A stretch of 64,000 nt of DNA from Heterohyrax brucei (lineage: Eukaryota; Chordata; Mammalia; Hyracoidea; Procaviidae), in contig CM053162.1 of NCBI GenBank assembly GCA_028571685.1, positions 65,646,351 through 65,710,350 on the forward strand, written 5' to 3'. The notes under the pieces were generated by a model. The model saw only the letters and a list, made by a program, of their open reading frames with translations. It ran no database searches and was not told the origin of the DNA. Positions 9,191-20,160 of this stretch are shown here, in pieces; within the stretch, counting starts at the first letter, position 1, and the number at the start of each line of letters is the position of its first letter. The translations under genes were made by a program, and so were the position numbers.

Positions 9191-9649
9191 TAGTTCATCT
9201 AGGTGAAAGGTTATGAAGTATATAAAAATCAGGTAGCCGTCTAGTCAGTTACTAAGTTTTGGAGTTAGTGGACTAGTATGCAGTGGAAGCCACAGAAGTA
9301 GCTAGAGATACCAGAATGACCTAGAGATACCTGAAGGAGAACAGTAGTGAGCCAAAGAGAAACACCAGCAAGGCCTGCATGTACAAGGGAGGAGGTGCCC
9401 ACCAAGGAGACAGGGGAAAAGGAGTGGTCAGAGGAGGCTCGGCAGTTCCCGGAGACTAACCACACATGGCATGAGGGTGTACCACGAAATTCTACAAAGG
9501 ACAGTATTAACCGCCAAGAGGACAAGTCACATCGAGACTGAAAACATCTGCTCAGTTTGGAAGTCACTGGTGCTGGACTGCATACCTGTGGGTGTACATC
9601 CTTGTGTGTGCACTGCATGTATTTATTTACTTGTCAATAAATAAATAAT
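9191..9649. other. Intron stretch without recognised element
   Basis: One short near-duplication is present (AGCTAGAGATACCAGAATG / GACCTAGAGATACCTGAAG at about 9300-9335). No family was recognised. Confidence 0.5.
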
Positions 9650-9803
9650 TGAACCCACTGCCAACAAATCAATTCCAACTCATATTGACTGTATTGGACA
9701 CAACAGAAGAGCCTCACAAGGTTTCCAAAGAGCACCTGGTGGATCCGAACTGACAACCTTTTGGTATCAGCCATAGCTCTTAACTACTATGTCATCAGGG
9801 TTT
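9650..9803 (-). mobile_element. AfroSINE, short form
   Basis: GAACCCACTGCCAACAAATC tail complement, GTTTCCAAAGAGCACCTGG body, CATCAGGGTTTTTC head complement. Confidence 0.88.
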
Positions 9804-9891
9804 TTCACTTGTAAATATACTAATTTAAAGGTCACACAGTGCTGCAGCGGTAAGCAAACAAAGTAATCTAATTAACGTTAACCAGAAAAGC

Positions 9892-9943
9892 AAACCCACT
9901 GCTGTTGAGTCAATCTCAACTCAGAGCATTAGGACAAAGCCGA
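9892..9943 (-). mobile_element. AfroSINE 3' fragment
   Basis: CAAACCCACTGCTGTTGAG, TCAATCTCAACTCAGAGCAT, AGGACA: only the tail third is kept. Confidence 0.75.
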
Positions 9944-10084
9944 GTATTTTAAAATTCATAACATATATATAAATACATATATATTTGTTTCTGAAAGTTC
10001 TAGAAAGCACAATTAGAAAAGAGAAATAACTAAATGGTCAAACAATAAAATAGAAAGAAGAAAATAAAACAATCTGTCATTGCT

Positions 10085-10277
10085 AGGGACATTGGTGGCA
10101 CAAGAGATGCGAACTGAAAGTTTAGTGGTTCAGACCTAGCCAGCAGTTCCATGGGACAATGACTTGGTGATCTGCTCCCACAAAGATTACAGCCTAGAAA
10201 ACCCAGGAAGGCATTCCACTCTGTCACCTGGGATGCTTTGAGTTGAGATTGACTTGAGGGCACCTAGCGACAACATT
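10085..10277 (+). mobile_element. AfroSINE, long form
   Basis: Begins GGACATTGGTGGCACAAG, includes GACTTGGTGATCTGCTCCC and AAAGATTACAGCCTAG, and ends GAGATTGACTTGAGGGCACC. Confidence 0.82.
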
Positions 10278-10770
10278 GCTTGTAGACTGTTACAGTTGTT
10301 TATTTTGAGTGGGGAAAAAAGAGACAGTCAACTGACAAATGACTACAAATCATTGTATTTTTTTTTTTAATTTCATGAAGCTGTTTCTATTAATATTCAA
10401 AATCACAGTCTCTCTATATACAAGGACTTTCTAGATGAAAGGTATAATTTACAACAGCAAGAATCACAAAACATACACACACAAAGCATACGTAGGTGTC
10501 AGCTTGGTAGACCAAGAAGGCACCCAGAGAGAGGACCAACTGTCCAGGCCCACGTGGAAAGCCTACAGGGGTCTGAGACGGGGATGCTGGAGGGCTCTGC
10601 CCTTCGCTACCATGCCTCCCTACTTCTCTTGGGCATTGTGTATGTAGGATGCTAAGGTGTGATGCCCATTCCACCATAAGCCTATTCATATAAGTGCCCT
10701 TTCCCCATTTCAGAAATTGAAGTGGTAACATGAGACAGTTTCATATTTCAAGAAGGTAACCAAAACAGGG
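10278..10770. other. Intron stretch without recognised element
   Basis: AT-rich sequence with a T run at about 10359. Its frames appear random. Confidence 0.5.
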
Positions 10771-11815
10771 GTTATGGATTGAATTGTGTCTCCCCGAAAA
10801 CATATAGCCATTTGGGGAGGCCTTGATTCCTGGTATTGTGTGGTGTTCCTCCATGCTGCAAATCCTGACTCTCTGATGTTACTGATGAAGTATGAGTTCT
10901 GAACATTAAGTCTGCAAACTTAATCGTTATAAGTGCTACACACCTCACTGCTGAATATCACTACAGTCACATTCAAAGTGCTCCCTTTGGAAAGCTATAC
11001 ACCAATGTCAGCACCTTGCCCACCCTTCAAAGCAATTTTGGAGCTTTTTCTGGAATGGCAATTGTGCGGGCTAGCATAGTGGGAAGTTTGCAAACTCAAC
11101 TGTATAGTTGGCTGTGAGGCAGTTTTAGCCAGTAAACAAATAACTGTATTGGAACATGCTCCCTACTCACCTGATCTGGCCCCCAGTGACTTTTTTCTCT
11201 ACCGAAAGACAAAGGAAACATTGAAAGAAAGACATTTAGATGACATTCAGGACATCAATGGTAATATGACAACTCTGATTGCCATTACAGAAAGAGTTCC
11301 AAAACTGCCTTGAAGGGTGGACTAGGTGCTAGTGTCACTGCATAACTTCCCAAGGGAAGTACTCCAAAGGTGACTATAGTGACATTCAGCAATGAGGTAC
11401 GTAGCACTTTTTCTAGGATGAGTTCACAAACTTAATTATCAGACCTCGTATGGGTGGCAGTTGTGTTGGTGGGGTGGGACTCAAATGGGTAAGACTGTGT
11501 TGTGCCTTGAGGCAATCTCTTGGGATACTAAAGAAAGGGAAGCAAGCAGAGACCTCATACCACCCATAAGCAATGCCACAAGCACAGGCTGTCCTTTGGA
11601 AAGGACCCGGGGACCCTGGACTTCAGAAGTTCCCAGTACACGGGAAGACTGATGACAAGGATCTTCCTCCAGAGCCAACAGAGGAAGCCTTCGCCTGGAA
11701 ATGATTCCCTGAATTTGGACTTAAAGCCTATCAAAATGTAGCTGAATAAAATTTCTCATTTTAAAGCGATCCACTCGTGGTGTTTCTGCTACAGCAGTAC
11801 TAGACGACAAAGACA
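10771..11815 (+). mobile_element. MaLR-like solo LTR fossil split by a mariner
   Basis: Left part (10771-10890) opens TTATGGATTGAATTGTGTCT. The right part (11451-11815) carries GACAAGGATCTTCCTCCAGA, GAATTTGGACTT and GTGGTGTTTCTGCTAC, and ends near TAGACGACAAAGACA. This layout matches mammalian ERVL-MaLR LTRs, including a polyadenylation signal followed by the GTGGTATTTCTGTTATAGC-type end. ACAGG-like flanks at 10765 and 11816 suggest a short target duplication. It is broken by age and by the insertion. No internal retroviral sequence is attached. Confidence 0.75.
10893..11448 (+). mobile_element. Mariner-derived foldback element, copy 2
   Basis: TA at 10891-10892 and 11449-11450 flank TGAGTTCTGAACATTAAGT on the left and the complement of CGAGGTCTGATAATTAAGT on the right. 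Arms of about 165 bases are inverted copies, with CTGAATATCACTACAGTCAC on the left pairing with the right arm near 11370. The centre encodes TVLEH-type and APSDFFLYRKTKETLKE-like mariner transposase text. It is inserted inside the LTR above, so it is younger than that LTR. Confidence 0.87.
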
Positions 11816-11830
11816 ACAGGGAACAACTGA

Positions 11831-12020
11831 AAACCAATCCACTGGCCTTGAGTCAATTCTGACTATGGAGACCTCATAGGACAGATTAGAACTTCCCCTA
11901 GAGATTTTCCAAAGTTGGAAATCTTTATGGACGCCAACTGTCACATCTTTATTCCATGGAGCACCTGGTGGGTTCAAACCACTGGTCTTTTGGTTAGCAG
12001 CCAATCGCTACCAGGCTCCT
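11831..12020 (-). mobile_element. AfroSINE, long form
   Basis: Tail complement CCACTGGCCTTGAGTCAATT, extra block AAATCTTTATGGACGCCAAC and TGTCACATCTTTATTCC, then GGTTAGCAGCCAATCGCTAC. Confidence 0.85.
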
Positions 12021-12119
12021 CAATGAAGAATAACCAGGATTAAAAGCACAAAAATGACTTCTTCCCACCTGTATTGTCCCATCTCTTGTTGCAAACTACA
12101 GATATCATACATTTCTTCT

Positions 12120-12430
12120 AGTAAGAAAAACAAATGGATCTGTCCTGGAAGAAGTACAACTAGAGTGCTCCTTAGGAGCACAGATGGTGAGACTACGTCA
12201 TATATACTTTGGACATGTTGTCAGAAGGGACCAGTTCTTAGAGAAGGATGTCATACTTGGTAAAAAAGAAAGTCAGAGAAGATGGATTGACACAGTGGCT
12301 GCAGCGATGTGTTCAGTCGTAACAGCAATTCCAGACACGGCACAGCACGGGGCAGTCTTTCATTCACTTGTACGTAGGGGCTCTCTGAGTCAGAATCGGC
12401 TCGAGGGCACGTAACCACAGTGACAACATC
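12120..12430 (+). mobile_element. RTE-type LINE 3' end
   Basis: ACTTTGGACATGTTGTCAGA, AGGGACCAGTTCTTAGAGAA and GACACAGTGGCTGCAGCGAT correspond to the end of RTE ORF2 (YFGHVVRRDQ..EKDVILGK). It finishes in CTGAGTCAGAATCGGCTCGA. A 5'-truncated copy of about 310 bases. Confidence 0.82.
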
Positions 12431-13017
12431 AAGAGGCACATATGTCTCAGTCTTGTGTGGCTAGGAGTTAACTACCTTAAGCTGAGTTAGCATCTGACTG
12501 CACTGAAAGCAGTCATTGAGAACAACTGAGATGCCCGGTAAAACCCGGGGAATGAAAGGGCTAGTTTTTTAATTAAAGTTGGTGGAAAGGCTCTAGTGTA
12601 CAAATAATAGGAATGAAGAGGTTCTGTAGCCACAGACTAAATTCCTTCCCCAGCACTCTCAATGCCTAGTGGATGACAATGATGCTTTTATCTTTAATAG
12701 CCAAGAAACCACAGGTTAAAGATGGGAGGAGGGGGCATCTTATATATCCTTTCTACTGGGGATGTTCTGGTTGCCCGCATTAATAAAACCCTTTAGAGAA
12801 CTACTCAGTCATCTTAAATACATGCAGAATTTTACAAATGCCAAAAAAAAAAAAAAAAAAAAAAAGACAATGAGGAACACAATTTGATGGTATGATGTAT
12901 AAGAACGATGTAGTAATTTGCTAGTGGTCTGAAAAAGTCCTGTGGTGTCCTTTGTTGGTTGTGATGAGTCTGCAAATAATATATCCTATTTTTTTTTTAC
13001 CACATGCATATTTCAAA
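12431..13017. other. Intron stretch, poly(A) run only
   Basis: A 23-base A run at 12843-12865 and otherwise nothing recognised. Confidence 0.5.
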
Positions 13018-13240
13018 GGAGCCCTGGTGGTGCAGTAGTTCAAGTACTCAGCTATGAATCAAAATATCCATGGTTTGAAGTCCCCAATCACTCCACGGGA
13101 GACAGAAGTGGCAGTCAGCTTTGGTAAAAGATTTACAGCCTTGGGAAACCACACGGGGCAGTTCCACTGTGTCCTAGTGGGGTCCTATGAGTCAGAACTC
13201 ACTGGATGGCAGTGGAATGTTTGTTTTGTTTCGGTTTTCA
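13018..13240 (+). mobile_element. AfroSINE, long form
   Basis: GGAGCCCTGGTGGTGCAGTA head, the extra block GGCAGTCAGCTTTGGTAAAA, CCTATGAGTCAGAACTCACT and a GTTTGTTTTGTTTC tail. Nearly full length. Confidence 0.9.
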
Positions 13241-13578
13241 TAGTTGAAAGTAGCAACCAAGGAAACTAAATTACACTGTTTTTCCTCCTCAACACCAAGC
13301 CCTCACCACAGACTGTGTCCACCATTACTATTTCAAATGAAACAAACAGAAGAATTAAGGTCCACACACCCTCATCCAGTCATTCACTTTCAGTTTTCAA
13401 AGATCTCAAAAAAAGAGCATCCCAAAGAAGACGATGAAATTAGTCAACTCCGTTCTTCTAAGGAACATGCACTCTAATCCCAAGTAATGAGAGCAGTCAA
13501 AAACAGAGAACCTAAATCACATTTGTTGAAGCGAGGAAACAGTTCACCTTTAATTATTCTGCACTTATCCCCACGAAT

Positions 13579-13731
13579 GGAAACCCTGGTAGTGTAGTGG
13601 TTAAGTGCTACAGTTGCTGACCAAAAGGCTGGCAGTTCAAATCCACCAGGTGCTCCTGGAAACTCTGTGCTGTTGGGTTGCTATGAGTCAGAATGGACTC
13701 AGCCGCAGTGGGTTTGGTTTTTTTGGTTTAT
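13579..13731 (+). mobile_element. AfroSINE, short form
   Basis: GGAAACCCTGGTAGTGTAGT head to GCAGTGGGTTTGGTTTTTTT tail. Complete, with a small internal loss between the CTCTGTGCTG and TTGGGTTGC blocks. Confidence 0.93.
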
Positions 13732-14110
13732 CCCTGGGAATACGGAGTCAGGTGTGAATGTCTTCACTCTCCTGAACCTTTATTATCATCCTCACTTACC
13801 AAAGCACTTCAGAATATTTAAATTCTGTCTTCTGCCTTGTCTGGAGGTACACTTGGGGTGGTTTTATGTCTCACCCACACCACACACCTTCCCTGTCTCT
13901 GGAGTTCTTGCCACCAGAAGAAGATGGCGGTACAAACCATGGGGTCTGGAAGTAACTCAGGTGAAACGTGCAAGTTACTGAGCGTGCCTAGGACCACACT
14001 ACACTCTGGGCTCCATGCTGCCTTATTCTTTTGCAAATCTTCTAGAATGCCACAGGGATCCTTAGTAGGATCAAGGTTTGTTAATCCCCCCCCCCCATCT
14101 ATTGCATTAT

Positions 14111-14280
14111 TTGGGAACCTGGTGGTGTAGTGATCAAGTGCTATGTCCACTAACCAGAAGTCAAGCAGTTCAAATCCACCAGGCGCTCCTTGGAAACTTT
14201 ATAGAGCAGTTCTACTCTGTCCTGTAGGGTCACTGTGAGTTGGAATCAACTTGACAGCAATGGGTTTGGGTTTTTTTGTT
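14111..14280 (+). mobile_element. AfroSINE, short form, with target duplication
   Basis: GGGAACCTGGTGGTGTAGTG head to GGGTTTGGGTTTTTTTG tail. ATTGCATTAT before it and ACTGCATTAT after it (14101, 14281) look like a target-site duplication. Confidence 0.93.
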
Positions 14281-14292
14281 ACTGCATTATGT

Positions 14293-14460
14293 CGGGAAGC
14301 CTGGTGTCATCATGGTTAGGTACTACGTCTACTAACCAAAAGGTCAGCAGTTCAAATCCACCAGGCACTTCTGGGAAACTCTTAGGGAGCAATTCCACTC
14401 TGTCCTAGATGGTCGCTATGAGTTGGCATCAACTCTGCAGCAGTAGGTCTCATTTGGGTT
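14293..14460 (+). mobile_element. AfroSINE, short form, second of tandem pair
   Basis: GGGAAGCCTGGTGTCATCAT head, AACCAAAAGGTCAGCAGTTC and TTGCAGCAGTAGG-like tail. It starts only a dozen bases after the previous SINE and is in the same orientation. Confidence 0.9.
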
Positions 14461-15387
14461 ATTCCTCCATTACTTTGATGCAAGGATACAAAATATCAGT
14501 GAAGGCAAAATAATACACTATTTAAAGGATCTTAGAAAAGCCTACTTATTGACACCTCAAGACAATGTTCTTAGAAAAATAAAATTTTAAGCCAGTTTAA
14601 AATACTCCACTAATAATCCCTTTGACCTCTTCTAGTGTGGCATTAAATTGCAGATACATACACATAGACACAGACACAGACACAGACACACACACACAGA
14701 AGGAATTTTATAGCACTCAAAGCTGAAACTGAAAGACCCGTGTGGGACAAGGCCGTAACTCTGGCTCTGGGTACTTTAAATACTTCTTTTAACAACTGAT
14801 GCCTGAGATAAAAGCATAAATTCAGAGCATTTTAATAAATTAACCGAGATGTCTAAATCAAAAGCATGCTATTTTTTGGTTTTAAACACTTCTCCCCATG
14901 GTGTATCAATAATACATTTTTTAATCTTTTTCATTCTGTGCCAAGTTCTCCCCAAGTGAATCTTTCTGTGCCTACATAGAAAAGTTACTCTTGACCTAAC
15001 TGGGGTAGCATTTTGAACGGAAGACACTAAGGATGGTTGAGTTTTAATCATCTATTTTTCATGAAACCACACAAAAAAAAGAAAAAAAAAGTTAACCACC
15101 ATTTAAGATTTGCTTTAATTTTTAAATTGCATAGCATTTTATTGATCACGTTTTCTTCTCTGGCATATGTATTGTTAAGAATAAATTAATTATGCCATTT
15201 ATCTATATAAGATATTATTTTTAATTAAATGGTTCGGTTTCATATGAAATAAATGGTCAATACTTGATAATTACACAAACATTCTATCCTTAGATATTCA
15301 ATGTTATTAAAAAAAAGAGAAGTCCATATAAGTATACATTAACTTCCTTTATGGAGTAAACTGGTATTTAGGAAGACTGAGTAACTG
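14461..15387. other. AT-rich intron stretch
   Basis: Holds a CA/CAGA microsatellite (14655-14699) and AT-rich repeat-free DNA. No gene-like content. Confidence 0.55.
14655..14699. repeat. (CA)n/(CAGA)n microsatellite
   Basis: ACACATAGACACAGACACAG continuing into ACACACACACACAGA. Confidence 0.9.
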
Positions 15388-15489
15388 ACCCCAATGCTGT
15401 CCTGTCGATTCCAGCTCATAGTGATTCTGTAGGACAGAGAGGATCAGCCCCACAGTTTCTAAGGAGTGCCTGGTGGATTCAAACTGTCA
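15388..15489 (-). mobile_element. AfroSINE 3' half, left arm of inverted dimer
   Basis: CCAATGCTGTCCTGTCGATT, CCAGCTCATAGTGATTCTGT and GGAGTGCCTGGTGGATTCAA are the complement of tail and body. It stops at the body and is followed directly by a plus-strand half. Confidence 0.87.
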
Positions 15490-15586
15490 ATCTTCCTTGG
15501 AAACTCTATGCAGCAGTTCTGCTTTGTCCTATAGGGTCGCTAGGCACCAGAATGAACTCGACAGCAGTGGGTTTGGTTCTGAAGGA
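15490..15586 (+). mobile_element. AfroSINE 3' half, right arm of inverted dimer
   Basis: TTCCTTGGAAACTCTATGCA, GTCCTATAGGGTCGCTAGGC and GACAGCAGTGGGTTTGGTTC. It has no head and pairs with the preceding half. Confidence 0.88.
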
Positions 15587-15706
15587 GTAACTTACCATGA
15601 TGACAAACTGAGTGAGGAATTTCAGCTTCGGGTTGTTCCCAATGAACAGCATCAACTACTAGGAGCCAGTTTCCTGCTTCCTAATTCTACTCTTATTTTG
15701 TTGAAG

Positions 15707-15895
15707 TTCCTGAGTAGAGCAAGCAATTGACATGCTTGGCTGCTAAGTGAAAGGTTGGCAGTTTAAGTCCATGCAAAGGTGACTGGGAAGAAATGCCTGG
15801 TGATCTACTTGAGAAAAATCCACCTCTGCAAACTCTGTGGGGCACAGTTCTCCTCTGATACACATGGGGACACTGTAAGTTGGAAGCCACCTATC
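15707..15895 (+). mobile_element. AfroSINE, long form
   Basis: TTGGCTGCTAAGTGAAAGG, GGCAGTTTAAGTCC, a diverged extra block, then GGACACTGTAAGTTGGAAGC. It ends where an LTR begins. Confidence 0.82.
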
Positions 15896-15897
15896 AC

Positions 15898-16384
15898 AGA
15901 TTGAGGTGTATCCCCCCAAAAAATGCATGTAGCAATCTGCCTGGGCCAGGATTCCAGGTATGTTGTAAATCCCGCCTCTGCGATGTTAACGAGGGATGAT
16001 GGCCACTGGTGGTGGTAGTGAGGCAGGACCCAACCTGTACAGAGCTACTGTGCCTCAAGCCAATCCTTGGGGATATAAAAGTAGATAGCTAGCAGAAAGA
16101 TCTGGGGACCTCAAGCCACCAAAAAAAAAAAAAAAAAAAACAAGAGTGCTGGGAGCACAGCACATCCTTTGGATCTGGGGTCTCTGTGCCTCCAAAGCTC
16201 CCAGTACAGGGGAAGACTGATGACAAGGGCCTTTCTCCAGAGCTGACAGAGAAGGGAAGCCCTCCCTGGGAGCCCGTACCCTGAATTTGCAACTGTTGCC
16301 TACTAGACTGTGACAATATTAACGTCTCTGTAAAGCCATCCACTTCGAGTATTTCCACTATAGCAGCACCAGATGACTAAGACA
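15898..16384 (+). mobile_element. MaLR-like solo LTR fossil
   Basis: Opens AGATTGAGGTGTATCCCCCC, has TGGGGATATAAAAG-type TATA text and GACAAGGGCCTTTCTCCAGA, and ends TAGCAGCACCAGATGACTAA then GACA. Same family as 10771-11815. A 20-base A run lies inside it. Old and broken, with no attached internal region. Confidence 0.78.
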
Positions 16385-16884
16385 CTCCCCGGTGGCAACT
16401 GGTGGTAAGTGTTGCTGAGTTGCTTTTGGGTGTTTTGTGAGCTCACCCTCAAGGTCAGACAAGGGCACTAGCTTGTAGTCCAACTGCTGTAAAGCAGAGC
16501 AAAGGTAATTTTACTTAGCTTAATAATCTGGACTGATTAGAAAGCAGGAGCCCGAGATACATTTAACCAAATCAGGTCTTGAAAAAGTCCAGTGAAGAAA
16601 ACACAGCCAAACCAAGGAGGAAAAACAGACATAGGAGGGGAATGGGAACCCATAATCTCAAGGGCATTGTCCTAGCAAACCAATGAGAAACTAGAACAGA
16701 TCAGAAATCTTGACTTTATAAGTAGAGGAAGCCTTGTTCTGACTGCAGATATGACTTGTGGAAGACCCTACAGTCAAACAATCGAAGACTCTTTGTCATG
16801 CCAGGTCCCACCCACTATGAGCCTTGTTCTCTGTGAAAAGATCAAGTGCCCACGTCACACACGACCAGAGTGAGAGACAGCAGA

Positions 16885-17010
16885 GAGGTTAAGACTGGCG
16901 TCGGCTTGTTTGACTCCGGCTCCAATTTCTTGCAGCTGTGACTCCTTCCAGCTGGGCAGGTTGTGTATCTGTGCCATGCCTCAGTTTCCTATGTGTGACA
17001 CCAAGCATTC
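16885..17010 (+). mobile_element. MIR fragment
   Basis: GAGGTTAAGACTGGCG, TTGTTTGACTCCGGCTCC, then CTGTGACTCC..CTGGGCAGGTT and TGCCTCAGTTTCCT. These are the ordered landmarks of the MIR core. Confidence 0.75.
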
Positions 17011-17224
17011 AGTTCTTGTGTGTGAACCTCTACTGCTAAACCCTGAACCCTGATTTCTCAGCAAAAGGAGTTGCCTGAAGTTTCCATCCATTGTATATGG
17101 CACCAACTGGCATTTCACAATTGTGAGTGTGAGTATAGTACGTTTATATGGAGAGGGGGTGACACTGTACGCTGCTGTATCAAAGACAAATAAGATTAGA
17201 CAAATCGTTTAAAAGTCTCGTTTG

Positions 17225-17825
17225 GAGAATGAAAGACATCAATGACACAAGGAAAATGTGAGCCCGAGGGACAGAAAGGGCCACATGCCCTAGAAACTAC
17301 ATCAGCATGAGACCAGAAGAACTAGATGGTGACCAGCCACCATAAGTGACTGTCTTGACAGGGAACGCAACACAGAAACCCTAACACAGTGGCAGAAATA
17401 TGGGTATACAGAGCCAGAACTGTATTAAAAGACCAGATTTGATAGTCCAACACCCTGTAGGGTCCCTGAAAGACATGACCCCTGGACTCTCTGTTACCCT
17501 AGAACTGAAATGATTCCAGAAACCAACTCTTTAGATAAAGACTGGACTGGACGGTAAGACACAAAATGATACTGGTGAAGAGTGTGCTTCTCAGCTTAAG
17601 CAGATGCATGAGACCAACTGGGCAGCTTCAGTCCAGAGAGGAGACAAGAAGGCAGAGGGGGACAGGAGCCTGTTACATGGACACAGGAAATCCAAGGTGA
17701 AAAGGAAGGATGTGCTGTCACAGGGTGGTGAGAGCGGCTGGAGTTACACAGCAGTGTGTGTGCAAAGTTCTGTATGACAGACCAACTTTGATTGTAAACT
17801 TTTACTTACAGCAACATAAAATACA
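17225..17825 (+). mobile_element. L1 3' UTR
   Basis: AGGGACAGAAAGGGCCACAT, GAGACCAGAAGAACTAGATG, GTGACTGTCTTGACAGGGAA, AAAGACTGGACTGGACGGTA and GGATGTGCTGTCACAGGGTG, ending near TTTACTTACAGCAACATAAA. The same order of blocks recurs at 59325-59785. Only the 3' UTR is kept. Confidence 0.75.
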
Positions 17826-17861
17826 AGCCTCCTCTGAAGATTTGATTAAACCATGTTGACA

Positions 17862-17945
17862 AATATCAGACAATGGGCCAAACTACGCCCGCTGCCTGTT
17901 TCTACCTAGCCTAGTGTGGTGTTCTCATTTTTAAATGGTAGCAAC
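17862..17945 (+). mobile_element. Possible MER5-like hAT fragment
   Basis: GGGCCAAACTACGCCCGCTG followed by CCTGTTTCT resembles the GGCCAAATCCGGCCCGCTGCCTG end of Charlie-type MITEs. It is short and diverged. Confidence 0.45.
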
Positions 17946-18900
17946 TACCATGGGCCTCTGTAAGTATTGTATTGCTATCTGAAAGTTTTTCTTTCAGCAC
18001 ATGCTTAAATAGTCCATGGCAAGCACTCAGGCAAGAAAACAGAGAAATTACACACATTGAATAATCCAGCAATTGAAGAGTCACCAGATTATCAATGGTT
18101 GAAATTTATCATTAAGTTTAATAAGAGGAGAGACAAACTCTGTATCCCAGAAATTAGTTACACTCTTTGACCGAGGCCTGGAATGTTAAATTATCCATTT
18201 AAAGTGGAAAGTCAATTTATTTTTCTCGGCAGCAATTGTGACTTAATTGCTGTTATCAACCTAATAAATTACTAGGTGATTTCCACAAGCTGGTTATACA
18301 CTCACATTTCATGTCTGATGAAAGAATAATTGTATCAATATTCTGCAAATATGAAAAGGAAATTGGTTCATTGGCCGCAAGGGAAATACACACACCTTGC
18401 ACGCAAACTCATCTATCTCATTCTGTCTATTTTCAAGTGGGCAAATTAAGATAGGAAAGAAACAGGCTATGTCTCACAGGAGTACTGTGCAATGTGCTAA
18501 TTGCTTCTCAAGAAACATATCATGGCTTGAAGAATCTTCCTTTTGCTTAATGAGGATGTCATGTCTGCTTCTGAACTCTGCTTTTCATGTGTATCTGCTG
18601 GTGATGATTTCAGTTATACAGACTCTTGCATAAGACAAAGTAACAGCAACTGGAAAAGGGTTAACCCAACCAAGAAGCTAATGGGTCTCCACTGCAGCAC
18701 AACAGAGTGTTCATGAAGGCATGAAACGTGTGTTCTGGAGAAGATGACACGGTATATATTTTCAGTCCAGAGGCTGAAAATTAAGTATGGATGGGTGAAC
18801 CACCTAGCCACTAAGAACAAAACAGTTAATACATTCATTTATGCTCCTGTTCATATACACATATTTTATGTTGCATGCTAACAGTGCAAGTGAAAGTATG
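17946..18900. other. AT-rich repeat-free stretch, candidate conserved non-coding DNA
   Basis: No repeat family is recognised. The part at about 18180-18360 (AGCAATTGTGACTTAATTGC, CTAATAAATTACTAGGTG) is AT-rich with homeodomain-like TAATT cores. This is a suggestion only. Confidence 0.4.
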
Positions 18901-19082
18901 TACGAGTCAGACCTGGTCTCTGTCCTCACAGAGTTCATGTGTGGAGAGGCAGAAGTCAGAAGCAATCTAATATTACTATGCACAAAGATCCATGGTGACC
19001 ACAGAAAGAAGAATAGAGAAAAGGGGGCAGGGGAGTTTCCCAAAATAAGCCACATCCATAAAAATGAATGAGAATGTCTTAG

Positions 19083-19236
19083 GGCCAAACCCAACTCAGA
19101 TTCCAACTCAGAGCTGCTCGCTGAGACACAGCAGAACTGCCCCATTGAGTTTACAAGGAGCACAGAGTGGATTCGAACTGCAAACTCTTTGGTGAACAGC
19201 TGTAGCACTTAACCACTACACCACCAGGGTTTCTAC
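19083..19236 (-). mobile_element. AfroSINE, short form
   Basis: CCAAACCCAACTCAGATTCC tail complement, GGATTCGAACTGCAAACTC body, CCACTACACCACCAGGGTTT head. Confidence 0.88.
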
Positions 19237-19379
19237 AAACGTGTCAGCGGGACCAAAAAGGAACGATGGTAGACGAAATACAAATAAGAGGCAGCAAATG
19301 AATGAAACCGCAACTTGACATCTGAAGAATGATGACTAGTTAATTACAGCAAGAACTTAAACTGAACAGTGGGAAAAGG

Positions 19380-20160
19380 AGCATTTGAGATGAAGAAGCA
19401 GGCAGGAGGCTACTGAAACGATCTGATGCTATGCTAAGGATTTCAGAGTTGACGTAAACGTGAAGAAGTTTCTGTGAGAAACAATAATGGATGTGTATTT
19501 TGAAAAGTGGCACTGGCAGAGATGATGAAATTTAGGGAGAATACAGCAATGACAGGTAGAGACAGGACAGCCATCGGGGAGTTACTGTGATGCTCCAGGC
19601 ATAAAATAAGAGTCTGAGTAAACCTGAAGTCAGGAAGACGAAGGCAGAGAACCAAGCCAAGCATTGTAAAGGAAACTGAATTCACAGGATTTCAAGATGG
19701 CATGGCTGAGGTGCGAGAGGGAAAAGTAGGTAAGCTTCTCAGTTACAGAGACTGAATGACCACAGCTATAAAGTAGCTCCTTTTTCTAAAATAAGAAAGG
19801 CAGGAAGGAGAAAGACTAGACTGGGCAAAGAAAAAACACTTTGGCTCAGCTTAAGAATCAATGGAGTCTTTGGAAGTCATCTAGTTTAAGATGTCCCATA
19901 TAGAGAAGGACACAGATATGGGCTCAGGGGACAGGTTGGAACTAGAGAAACAGATGTGGAAGACTCAGATCTCCATAGATGAGGAAATATAGTAAGGAGC
20001 AGGTGGAGTAATGGGTAGAACTCTAGCAAAACATAGGTTCAGGAGGTAGAAAAGCAGAATAAGCCAAAGTAAGGCAGATGGAACAGTCTAAGGGTCAGGA
20101 AGAGTTGTTAGTGCAAGTCAGGAGGAAGAGGATCTTAGAAGATGAAGAGACTTCAGTTAA
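19380..20160 (+). mobile_element. Ancient diverged interspersed repeat, family uncertain
   Basis: The order GCAGGAGGCTACTGAAACGA, GATGCTCCAGGCAT..GAGTCTGAGT, TTTAAGATGTCCCATATAGA and GGTTGGAACTAGAGAAACAG follows a common old mammalian repeat (AGGAGGCTATTGCAGTAGTCCAGG..TTTGAGATGCCTGTTAGACA..GGCTAGAGATATA). I cannot name the family with certainty. Confidence 0.45.

Noticed and set aside
13579-13650. tRNA gene-like head with A and B boxes
   Set aside because: It belongs to the SINE head, which is found at dozens of sites. No cloverleaf tRNA with an intact anticodon arm is visible.
14101-14460. Regularly spaced similar blocks suggesting an array
   Set aside because: Two SINEs in tandem, not a CRISPR or satellite array, and the host is a mammal.
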